The notes under the pieces: generated by a model | The model's input: the letters and a program-made list of their open reading frames with translations, nothing else | Told to the model about the DNA's origin: nothing | Databases searched by the model: none | Position numbers and translations under genes: made by a program | Origin: an uncultured Actinomycetes bacterium | GTDB lineage: Bacteria; Actinomycetota; Actinomycetes; Nanopelagicales; Nanopelagicaceae | Length of the DNA: 6,942 bases | Reading direction: 5' to 3' | NCBI GenBank assembly: GCA_903899145.1 | Contig: CAIUHY010000007.1 | Coordinates: forward strand, 1 to 6,942 | In this document: piece after piece, positions 1 to 5,544 of the stretch | Layout of the letters: each line of letters opens with the position of its first letter | Numbering within the stretch: position 1 is the first letter of the stretch

Positions 1-1287
1 GCGGCCTCCCAAATGCTCAAGTCCTGCCTTGATTACTGCAGGTTCGGTTGAATCCAAGACGATTGGTAGCGTAGAAGATGTTGCCAGTCTTGATGCGAGT
101 TCTTGCATGTCTTTAACGCCATCGCGGCCAACATAGTCAACGGATAAATCAAGCATATGTGCGCCATCGCGGATTTGGTCACGAGCAATTTCAATACAGG
201 TTTGCCAGTCTTCGGCAAGCAGTGCATCCCTAAAAGCCCTTGAACCGTTTGCATTTGTGCGCTCACCTATAGATAAATATGTTTTATCTTGACGAAAAGG
301 TACAAATTGATAGAGCGATGATGCTCCACGTTCTAAATCAGGAGTGCGAACTACAATCGCTTCTTTACCAAGTCTGTCCACAACTGCCTTCATGTGCGCA
401 GGAGTTGTTCCACAGCAACCGCCTACTAAGTTAACTCCATAATTTTTAGTAAAGTCAGCAAGATATTCGGCAAGCTCATCTGGGCCAAGTGGGTATTCCG
501 CTCCGTTTGCTCCAAGGATTGGTAGGCCTGCATTTGGCATGACAGAAATTTGAGATTGTGAACCCTTGCTGAGTGAGCGTAGATGTTCACTCATTTCTGC
601 GGGACCCGTTGCGCAGTTCAAACCGATGAGATCAATATCAAGTGGTTCAAGAGCGTTAAGTGCAGCACCAATTTCAGATCCTAAAAGCATTGTGCCAGTG
701 GTTTCAACTGTTACTTGTACGATTAGAACAATATCCCGGTCAGAATCTGCGATTGCCTGGCGCGCTCCATTAATTGCAGCTTTTGCTTGAAGTAAGTCTT
801 GTGTTGTTTCAACAAGTAGGGCGTCACATCCGCCCTCAACTAACCCTTGAGACGCGGTTGCATAAGCATCTTTAAGCTTTTGATACGAGGTATGACCGAG
901 GGTGGGAAGTTTCGTTCCGGGACCAAGTGAACCTAGAACCCAACGAGGTTTATCTTCAGTTGAGTATTCATCTGCAACTTCACGCGCAAGTTTTGCCCCA
1001 GAAAAAGCCAATTCAAATATTCGATTTTCAATCCCATACTCAGCGAGATTGGCAAAGTTTGCACCAAAAGTATTCGTTTCAATTGCATCAACGCCAACAT
1101 CCAAATATTGCCTATGAACTGATTGAACAATGTCAGGCCTGGACACATTTAAAATTTCGTTACATCCTTCATGGTTTTGAAAATCCTCCAAAGTCGGACT
1201 TGCATCCTGAAGCATTGTTCCCATCGCACCATCAGCAATTACAGTGCGCGTCAAAAGCGCCTCTCGCAAACTTGATTTTTGCTTCAT
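1..1287 (-). CDS. metH: Methionine synthase, cobalamin-dependent (5' part, runs off the left edge)
   Basis: This gene encodes cytosolic 5-methyltetrahydrofolate--homocysteine methyltransferase, which makes methionine from homocysteine through a cobalamin carrier. I translated 429 codons, open to the window edge. Residues 1-310 form the homocysteine-binding barrel: DGAMGTML at 19-26, ETNTFGAN at 70-77, and the zinc cysteines C225 (in GLNCATGP) and C291/C292 (in GGCCGTTP). From about 337 the methyltetrahydrofolate (pterin-binding) domain begins with SIGERTNANGS, and it continues to the edge. The fusion of these two domains separates MetH from single-domain betaine or S-methylmethionine homocysteine methyltransferases. 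The cobalamin and activation domains would lie outside the window (the family is about 1,150-1,250 aa). The ATG at 1287 is the only plausible start, because an in-frame TAA lies five codons upstream. It follows mshC by 38 nt. There is no Shine-Dalgarno sequence, but a TAAACT box sits 9 nt before the ATG. Confidence 0.96.
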   Translation of the reverse strand, partial: MKQKSSLREALLTRTVIADGAMGTMLQDASPTLEDFQNHEGCNEILNVSRPDIVQSVHRQYLDVGVDAIETNTFGANFANLAEYGIENRIFELAFSGAKLAREVADEYSTEDKPRWVLGSLGPGTKLPTLGHTSYQKLKDAYATASQGLVEGGCDALLVETTQDLLQAKAAINGARQAIADSDRDIVLIVQVTVETTGTMLLGSEIGAALNALEPLDIDLIGLNCATGPAEMSEHLRSLSKGSQSQISVMPNAGLPILGANGAEYPLGPDELAEYLADFTKNYGVNLVGGCCGTTPAHMKAVVDRLGKEAIVVRTPDLERGASSLYQFVPFRQDKTYLSIGERTNANGSRAFRDALLAEDWQTCIEIARDQIRDGAHMLDLSVDYVGRDGVKDMQELASRLATSSTLPIVLDSTEPAVIKAGLEHLGGR

Positions 1288-1289
1288 AA

Positions 1290-1314
1290 GAGTGCAAGTT
1301 TAGCCTACGCACTC
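1290..1314. repeat. Perfect 6-bp inverted repeat straddling the metH -10 region
   Basis: GAGTGC (1290-1295) and GCACTC (1309-1314) are perfect inverted arms separated by 13 bp. They cover most of the 38-bp mshC-metH gap and bracket the TAAACT box. This could be a dyad operator or, in a read-through mshC-metH transcript, a small hairpin just ahead of the metH start. It has no T-tract, so it is not an intrinsic terminator. A 6-bp dyad can occur by chance. Confidence 0.35.
1297..1302 (-). promoter_or_regulatory. Putative -10 box of metH (leaderless or near-leaderless start)
   Basis: TAAACT on the minus strand matches TANNNT and ends 9 nt before the metH ATG, which would put transcription start within a few bases of the start codon. 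There is no recognisable -35 and no Shine-Dalgarno sequence. The motif carries little information, so it is only suggestive. metH may instead, or also, be read through from mshC. Confidence 0.35.
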
Positions 1315-1325
1315 GTCTCTAATCT

Positions 1326-2579
1326 CTAGAAAGTAAGCCCTAGCAGGCTATCCATCGCGCGAGATAACTCTCCTGCAGATCCTCCGCGCATTCCTTTATG
1401 GCAATCCTCGACCCACATTTTTAACTCATTGAAGAATCGTGATGTATTGAGATCATCAGCAAGGCTCTCAATCAATGTTGAAATTAAAGGCTTGGTAGGG
1501 GCTATCTCCATCATTGCCAAACTTGTACGGATGTTTTGCACTTCGCTAACTGCATTCCTTAATACTTTATCACTCCACATGCGATCTTTACTGTAATGTC
1601 CCTGAAGAAGTGCATATCGAATAACTACCGGGTCAACACCTTGATCGAGAAGTTTTGAAACAAACACAAGATTGCCCTTGCTCTTGCTCATTTTTTCACC
1701 ATCTAGGCCGATCATTCCGGTGTGAACAAATGCTTTGGCAAACTTTTGTCCTGTCATGGCTTTAGATTGCGCCGCACTCATAAAGTGATGTGGAAAAATT
1801 AAATCACTTCCCCCACCTTGAATATCAATCAATGTGTCGCTCGACTTATTACCTTCTAGAAAATTCTCACCCAGTAGATAACGAAGGCTAATTACACAGC
1901 ATTCGACGTGCCATCCAGGGCGACCAAATCCATGTGAGCTCTGCCAGCCTGGTTCACCTTCTTTGTTAGCTATCCATAACACAGGATCCAGTGGGTGCTC
2001 TTTACCCACGCGCTCTGGGTCTCCTCCACGCTGGGCAAAATTTTCTATTGCTTCACTTTCAGAAATAGGCAATTCAGGCAAAAATTCTTTTGTTCGAAAA
2101 TATAGATCACCACCAACTTTGTAGGAATAGCCATTTTTAACAATAGCGGTGATTGCCTGATCAATAAGTGGCATTACTTGTGTAACAGGAACAAAATAAC
2201 TTGGTGGAAATACCCGAAGAGCGGTCATGTCATTACGGTAGAGATCGGTCTGGCTCTGACCAAGATCGCGCCAGTCAAGTGAATCTCTATTTGCTCTTTC
2301 AAAGAGCGGTTCATCAACGTCAGTTATGTTTTCAACAAAATTAACGGCGTCGCCAGCGGCTCTCTTGTATCTATTAATCAAATCAAAGGTGAGATAAGTA
2401 GCTGCATGACCCAAATGAGTAGCGTCGTAAGGTGTAATCCCACATACATACATATTGAGTGCGGTTCCTGAGCTAAATGAATGTGAACCTTGTGAACCTT
2501 TGAAAGTTAAGGGAGGAAAATTGCCGCGCTCAATTAAGGGAGCAAAGGGAGTTGGCCAAGGGTTTTCAAGAATTTCCAT
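1326..2579 (-). CDS. mshC: L-cysteine:1D-myo-inositol 2-amino-2-deoxy-alpha-D-glucopyranoside ligase (mycothiol synthesis)
   Basis: MshC activates cysteine with ATP and joins it to the amine of GlcN-Ins, giving Cys-GlcN-Ins, the penultimate intermediate of mycothiol. The 417-aa product is close to the roughly 412 aa of mycobacterial MshC. Visible class I synthetase features are YVCGITPYDATHLGHAATY at about 44-62 (zinc ligand C46 and the HLGH signature at 55-58), WHVEC at 223-227 (second zinc cysteine C227), DIQGGGSDLIFPHH at 252-265 (histidine ligand region) and KMSKS at 296-300. It is MshC rather than cysteinyl-tRNA synthetase because it has GITPYDATHLGHAATY instead of the CysS-type GPTVYD..HIGHAR pattern, and it stops at about 417 aa without the extended anticodon-binding C-terminus. 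It lies 26 nt downstream of the SCO1664-type gene. No Shine-Dalgarno sequence precedes the ATG at 2579, but a TANNNT box lies 8 nt before it. The variable N-terminal linker contains a perfect 9-bp tandem duplication. Confidence 0.95.
   Translation of the reverse strand: MEILENPWPTPFAPLIERGNFPPLTFKGSQGSHSFSSGTALNMYVCGITPYDATHLGHAATYLTFDLINRYKRAAGDAVNFVENITDVDEPLFERANRDSLDWRDLGQSQTDLYRNDMTALRVFPPSYFVPVTQVMPLIDQAITAIVKNGYSYKVGGDLYFRTKEFLPELPISESEAIENFAQRGGDPERVGKEHPLDPVLWIANKEGEPGWQSSHGFGRPGWHVECCVISLRYLLGENFLEGNKSSDTLIDIQGGGSDLIFPHHFMSAAQSKAMTGQKFAKAFVHTGMIGLDGEKMSKSKGNLVFVSKLLDQGVDPVVIRYALLQGHYSKDRMWSDKVLRNAVSEVQNIRTSLAMMEIAPTKPLISTLIESLADDLNTSRFFNELKMWVEDCHKGMRGGSAGELSRAMDSLLGLTF
2482..2499. 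repeat. 9-bp perfect tandem duplication inside mshC
   Basis: The unit TGTGAACCT occurs twice back to back. On the coding strand it adds GSQ-GSH in the linker at residues 28-33, ahead of the first zinc cysteine. It keeps the frame and falls in a poorly conserved part of MshC, so it looks like a tolerated slippage event. Confidence 0.75.
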
Positions 2580-2587
2580 AGGTAATA

Positions 2588-2593
2588 AGAGTA
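2588..2593 (-). promoter_or_regulatory. Putative internal -10 box for mshC
   Basis: TACTCT on the minus strand (TANNNT) ends 8 nt before the mshC ATG, in the 26-nt gap after the SCO1664-type gene. The gap has no Shine-Dalgarno sequence, so a leaderless internal transcript is a reasonable reading. No -35 is recognisable and the motif is weak on its own. Confidence 0.3.
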
Positions 2594-2605
2594 TCTAAAA
2601 CTGAC

Positions 2606-3325
2606 TTAAAATGGAGGCCACGGAATAGAAGGCCATTCGTGTGATGGATATGGGAAAGTTCCAGAATCAATCATTTGAGATGCTCTCTTCTTAAGAGCCG
2701 TAATTTCATCAACGGTTATGAGCTCATCCAGAACTGTTTCTACCAGTATCAAGCTTTCGTTTAAAACAGCAATCTCATCAGCGCTAAATTCTTCTCCAGC
2801 CCACTGCCATAAAACTGTACGTAGTTTTGGGTCAGCATGAAATGTCACTCCATGGTCACATCCATATATTGACCCAGCTGCATCCACAAGTATGTGTCCA
2901 TATTTTCTATCAGTGTTATTTATGATCGCATCAAGCAAGACCATCTTTCGCAATTGCTGGTTCTGTGAAGATGCAAAAGCGACAACATCGAACTCCTCAT
3001 CCATCTCGATCCATTCTTGGACAGAGCCCGGACCAAAAGGCCCATCTCTTAAAATAGTGAAGGGGACAATATGCAATCCAAGTGCCTCAGAAATCACATA
3101 AGCAGCACGTTCTCTTTGCGCAAGATTGCCGTCAGGAAAGTCCCATAAAGGCCGTTCTCCTGCAATTGGTTTATATATAACTTTTACTTCATCATTTCCT
3201 AGTTTTGCTATAGCAAATAACGTTGCATTAGATGCATCAACAAAGCGCCCCTCAACAACTAATTCACCTTCAGTGATGACGTGATGTTTATCCACTACCT
3301 TCGATACCCATTTGCTCGTGGACAT
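2606..3325 (-). CDS. SCO1664-family protein, distant PI-kinase-like phosphotransferase fold
   Basis: This is a cytosolic protein of 239 aa belonging to the actinobacterial SCO1664 family, whose distant similarity to phosphatidylinositol 3/4-kinases is recognised. Visible kinase-like features are the nucleotide-binding lysine in VIYKP (K52), a following acidic helix residue (E72 in QRERAAY), a hinge-like VQEWI (102-106), a catalytic-loop-like INNTDRKYGHIL (135-146; N137, D139, H144) and a metal-binding DHG at 157-159 in place of DFG. The tail ends in PSIPWPPF, which I recall as characteristic of the family. Substrate and activity are unknown; lipid kinase activity should not be assumed. The ATG at 3325 has a good Shine-Dalgarno AGAAGGG (3331-3337), so I prefer it although it gives a 31-nt overlap with the DUF3090 gene. 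A GTG at 3295 would give a 1-nt stop/start overlap instead. It sits between DUF3090 and mshC. Confidence 0.85.
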   Translation of the reverse strand: MSTSKWVSKVVDKHHVITEGELVVEGRFVDASNATLFAIAKLGNDEVKVIYKPIAGERPLWDFPDGNLAQRERAAYVISEALGLHIVPFTILRDGPFGPGSVQEWIEMDEEFDVVAFASSQNQQLRKMVLLDAIINNTDRKYGHILVDAAGSIYGCDHGVTFHADPKLRTVLWQWAGEEFSADEIAVLNESLILVETVLDELITVDEITALKKRASQMIDSGTFPYPSHEWPSIPWPPF

Positions 3326-3858
3326 AAATGCCCTTCTGGATCAATGGGTAGCCCGCAAAATGGGCAAGGTTGCCGTCCGGCAGCAACGACAGAATCAGAG
3401 CGATCACAAAAGGACCTAGCCTGATTGATGCGAAGATTAAATGTGAGCAGATCAGGGGCATCTTCTAGAAGTTCTGCTTCATCCTGAGCAAGCAGCTCTG
3501 TGACAGTTTCATCACCGATTGATTGGGCTTCGATAGTTATGCGTTGCGTACTTTGATCCCAACTAATTCCGATGACACCAACTCTAAAATCTTCTGTTAT
3601 CGGGTAATCTAGGGGTGCATCATCTCGTATGCTTCCTAAATCAAGTTCATCATAAGATGCAAGTTGATTGCGCCGCAGTTCCCGCATCATTAAGCGAAGT
3701 CGCTCTGTTAGGGCCATGACTTGAGTTTTTTCTAATGAAACACAGTTGGACCCATCGGGCGATGAAACTTGAAGAAAGAATTGCCTCTCCCCTGGAACTC
3801 CTACTGTTCCAACAACACATCGCGTGATGGAATCATGCTTATAGACGACGCGGCTCAT
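3295..3858 (-). CDS. DUF3090 family protein with C-terminal zinc-ribbon-like cluster
   Basis: This 187-aa cytosolic protein belongs to the DUF3090 family, the middle member of a conserved actinobacterial trio with a histidine phosphatase and the SCO1664-type protein. Its function is not known. Residues 1-60 (VGVPGERQFFLQ at 20-30, then a helical QVMALTERLRLMMRELRR) and 88-150 (FRVGVIGISWDQ, a strand-rich segment) are the body. The C-terminus, CPFCGLPIDPEGHLCPRANGYRR, offers C165, C168, H177 and C179 as a compact candidate metal site. The strongly conserved tail suggests an interaction or metal-binding role. The ATG at 3858 overlaps the phosphatase stop by 4 nt (ATGA), a translational-coupling arrangement, and a GGAGG lies about 12 nt upstream. 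The 3' end overlaps the next gene by 31 nt. There is no signal peptide or membrane segment. Family assignment is firm; any function is a guess. Confidence 0.9.
   Translation of the reverse strand: MSRVVYKHDSITRCVVGTVGVPGERQFFLQVSSPDGSNCVSLEKTQVMALTERLRLMMRELRRNQLASYDELDLGSIRDDAPLDYPITEDFRVGVIGISWDQSTQRITIEAQSIGDETVTELLAQDEAELLEDAPDLLTFNLRINQARSFCDRSDSVVAAGRQPCPFCGLPIDPEGHLCPRANGYRR
3331..3337 (-). promoter_or_regulatory. Shine-Dalgarno sequence that decides the SCO1664-type start
   Basis: AGAAGGG on the minus strand ends 5 nt before the ATG at 3325. It lies inside the DUF3090 coding region, in codons of the Cys/His tail, and supports the longer start over the GTG at 3295, which has only a GAAGG placed too close. 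Confidence 0.6.
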
Positions 3859-4538
3859 TTACGGCCCGAGCCTCCACCGAGTCCATATCGGTCGCGTACT
3901 TTCTTTTTGCTATCTTGACTATAGCCAGCCAAATGGGTTGTTGAATTCATCAAAATTACCTGTGACGGTGGAAATTTAATGGCTGTCAGCGAAGCGGGAT
4001 CAATAGAGATTCTTTGAAATGAATCAAGAGGTAAGCCAAGGTGATGTGCAACAATCGACTTAATAACATCGCCGTGAGAAACTATCAAAATTCTTTTCTT
4101 ACCATGCGCCATATCCATAACGCCTTGGTTGGCCCGTGTTGACATCTCTAGAAAACTTTCACCTGATGGAAAGCGAACAGTGCTGGGCCTTGATTGAATT
4201 ACGCTCCACATTTTCTGCTTAGAAAGTCTAGCGAGGGATTTACCGCTCCAGTCGCCATATTCCATTTCAAGGAGAGCCTCACTTTTTACAGCTTTGTGCC
4301 CAGTGGCTTTCAAATAAGGATCGATGGTTTCTAAGCATCTCTTTAAAGGTGAGGTAAAGATTGCATCAAAAGAATGTGAGGCAAGTGCACGTGCTACTTC
4401 CTGAGCTTCAACGCGCCCACGCTCTGACAATGAGACTGTGTTGTCTTGCCCTGCCAAAATACCTTTGAGGTTGGCGGATGAATGAGCATGGCGAAGAAGA
4501 ATGATCTCGCAACTCTGCCCCATATGTCCCAGTGCCAT
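3855..4538 (-). CDS. Histidine phosphatase superfamily protein, MSMEG_4193 type
   Basis: A cytosolic phosphatase or phosphomutase-like enzyme, using a phosphohistidine intermediate on an unknown phosphorylated substrate. From the ATG at 4538 it is 227 aa. The core is visible: LLRHAHSSAN (R16, catalytic H17), TSPLKR (S63, R67), LLEMEYGDWSGK (candidate acid E91), PSGESF (124-129) and IVSHGD (H155). The first motif has Ala where most relatives have Gly (RHG). The tail is basic and glycine-rich (KKKVRDRYGLGGGSGRK). I chose 4538 because the family normally begins just before the RHG strand and because TAACCT lies 7 nt upstream, suggesting a leaderless start. An ATG at 4523 is a close alternative. 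The longest frame begins with a GTG at 4571, adding a hydrophobic stretch that lacks support. It heads the minus-strand operon and overlaps DUF3090 by 4 nt. The mycobacterial relative lies near mshC as well, from memory. Confidence 0.88.
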   Translation of the reverse strand: MALGHMGQSCEIILLRHAHSSANLKGILAGQDNTVSLSERGRVEAQEVARALASHSFDAIFTSPLKRCLETIDPYLKATGHKAVKSEALLEMEYGDWSGKSLARLSKQKMWSVIQSRPSTVRFPSGESFLEMSTRANQGVMDMAHGKKRILIVSHGDVIKSIVAHHLGLPLDSFQRISIDPASLTAIKFPPSQVILMNSTTHLAGYSQDSKKKVRDRYGLGGGSGRK

Positions 4539-4545
4539 AGGTAGA

Positions 4546-4551
4546 AGGTTA
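4546..4551 (-). promoter_or_regulatory. Putative -10 box of the phosphatase-to-metH operon
   Basis: TAACCT on the minus strand ends 7 nt before the ATG at 4538, so transcription would start at or next to that codon. It is the best candidate promoter for the five-gene minus-strand operon, within the divergent control region shared with the aldo/keto reductase. No clear -35 is visible. Confidence 0.35.
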
Positions 4552-4575
4552 CCGAGTATTAGCCACTCCACTTGC

Positions 4576-4581
4576 TAGGGT
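4576..4581 (+). promoter_or_regulatory. Putative -10 box of the aldo/keto reductase (leaderless start)
   Basis: TAGGGT ends 6 nt before the ATG at 4588, so the A of the ATG would be the first transcribed base. The same bases include AGGG at 7 nt from the ATG, which could alternatively act as a weak Shine-Dalgarno sequence in a longer transcript. No -35 is recognisable. Confidence 0.35.
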
Positions 4582-4587
4582 CACACC

Positions 4588-5541
4588 ATGGAGAAGCGAA
4601 CCCTTGGGAGTACTGGTTTACAACTCTCTCGCATAGGCCTTGGGACTATGACATGGGGACGAGATACAGATGAGCATGAAGCAGCAGATCAACTTCGCTC
4701 ATACCTTGATGCTGGTGGCTCCTTTGTTGATACAGCAGCTATCTACTGTGATGGTGATAGCGAGCGAGTAATTGGTGGATTCATTGGCACCTTAGTGCCA
4801 CGTAATGAGCTGACAATTGCAACCAAAGCTGGGATCTCTTTTAGCGAAGGAGTGCGAACGGTCAATAATTCACGAGCAAGCTTGCTTACCGATTTAGATG
4901 CCTCGCTTGCAAGACTGAACGTTGAATATGTAGATCTTTGGCAAATTCACTCATGGGATCAGGATGTTCCACTTGAGGAAACGCTATCTGCCCTGGACTT
5001 TGCGGTTTCTAGTGGGCGTGCACGATATATCGGCGTTTCTAATTTTGCAGCGTGGCAATTAGCCCGAGCGGCAACACTTCAGAATCCAACATTTGGAAAA
5101 ATAGCAATCTCTAGCATTCAAAATGAGTATTCATTACTCAACAGAAGCATTGAGGCAGAAGTATTCCCCGCTGCCCAAGCAGTTGGGGTAGGAATCCTTG
5201 CGTGGTCACCACTTGGACGCGGCGTTCTTTCAGGTAAATACCGAACGGGGTTGCCTTCTGATTCACGAGGCGCAAGTCCTCACTATTCAGGTTTTGTCGC
5301 GCCTTATTTAGATGCAAGAAGTAAATCGATCGTTGATGCAACATGCGTAGCCGCAGAAGGTCTTGGGTACTCTCCCATCGAAGTTTCTTTAGCGTGGGTA
5401 CGTGATAACCCACATATCGCGAGTGCAATTGTTGGTGCTAGAACAGGTGCGCAGCTACGGGGTATCCTCACGGTTGAAGAGATTGATTTACCTGAGCAAG
5501 TAAGACAAGCACTTTCAGAAGTTTCACAACCTGCTCATTAG
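4588..5541 (+). CDS. Aldo/keto reductase family oxidoreductase
   Basis: A cytosolic NAD(P)H-dependent reductase of carbonyl compounds, 317 aa, the usual length for the family. The barrel and the full catalytic tetrad are visible: D48 (in FVDTA), Y53 (AAIY), K80 (IATKAG) and H121 (WQIHSWD). Other family motifs are GLGTMTWG (17-24), GRARYIGVSNF (143-153), IQNEYSLLNR (177-186), WSPLGRGVLSGKY (206-218) and the cofactor-binding IVGARTGAQL (281-290). It resembles the Tas/YajO-like group of general reductases, whose substrates cannot be read from sequence. The start is fixed by GLQLSRIGLG following closely, and the adjacent TAGGGT suggests a leaderless mRNA. It is divergent from the phosphatase operon and convergent with the M20 gene, with which it shares a 4-nt overlap of stop codons. 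It is likely transcribed alone. Confidence 0.93.
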   Translation: MEKRTLGSTGLQLSRIGLGTMTWGRDTDEHEAADQLRSYLDAGGSFVDTAAIYCDGDSERVIGGFIGTLVPRNELTIATKAGISFSEGVRTVNNSRASLLTDLDASLARLNVEYVDLWQIHSWDQDVPLEETLSALDFAVSSGRARYIGVSNFAAWQLARAATLQNPTFGKIAISSIQNEYSLLNRSIEAEVFPAAQAVGVGILAWSPLGRGVLSGKYRTGLPSDSRGASPHYSGFVAPYLDARSKSIVDATCVAAEGLGYSPIEVSLAWVRDNPHIASAIVGARTGAQLRGILTVEEIDLPEQVRQALSEVSQPAH

Positions 5542-5544
5542 CAG
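5531..5544. terminator. Short hairpin across the overlapping stop codons, possible minimal bidirectional terminator
   Basis: CTGCT (5531-5535) and AGCAG (5540-5544) form a 5-bp perfect stem with a 4-nt loop exactly over the shared TTAG, where the TAG of the reductase and the TAA of the M20 gene overlap. On the plus strand TTCTCT follows; on the minus strand GTTGTG follows. The stem is short and the U-tract poor, so this is a weak call, but no other terminator candidate is visible at this convergent junction. Confidence 0.25.

Noticed and set aside
33..1289. Several open frames of 70-120 codons on both strands across the metH region
   Set aside because: They lie wholly or almost wholly within the metH reading frame, which shows strong protein-family motifs over its full length; their translations have no recognisable features.
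1288..1325. Cobalamin or SAM riboswitch upstream of metH
   Set aside because: The gap is only 38 bp, much too short for either aptamer, and contains no B12-box-like element.
1326..2579. Cysteinyl-tRNA synthetase (cysS) instead of mshC
   Set aside because: The GITPYDATHLGHAATY signature, the 417-aa length lacking the extended tRNA-binding C-terminus, and the gene neighbours match MshC.
2892..3101. A plus-strand frame of 69 codons inside the SCO1664-type gene
   Set aside because: It is antisense to a well-supported gene, covers its kinase-like core, and has no recognisable protein motif.
2606..3295. Alternative GTG start of the SCO1664-type gene with a 1-nt stop/start overlap
   Set aside because: The overlap is attractive for coupling, but the ATG at 3325 has a far better Shine-Dalgarno sequence. 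The N-terminus is variable in the family, so this is a preference, not proof.
4539..4571. N-terminal extension of the phosphatase from a GTG at 4571, with a hydrophobic start resembling a signal peptide
   Set aside because: The family starts just before the RHG strand, the extension has no Shine-Dalgarno sequence, and it would cover the probable promoter of the operon and reach to within 16 nt of the divergent gene.
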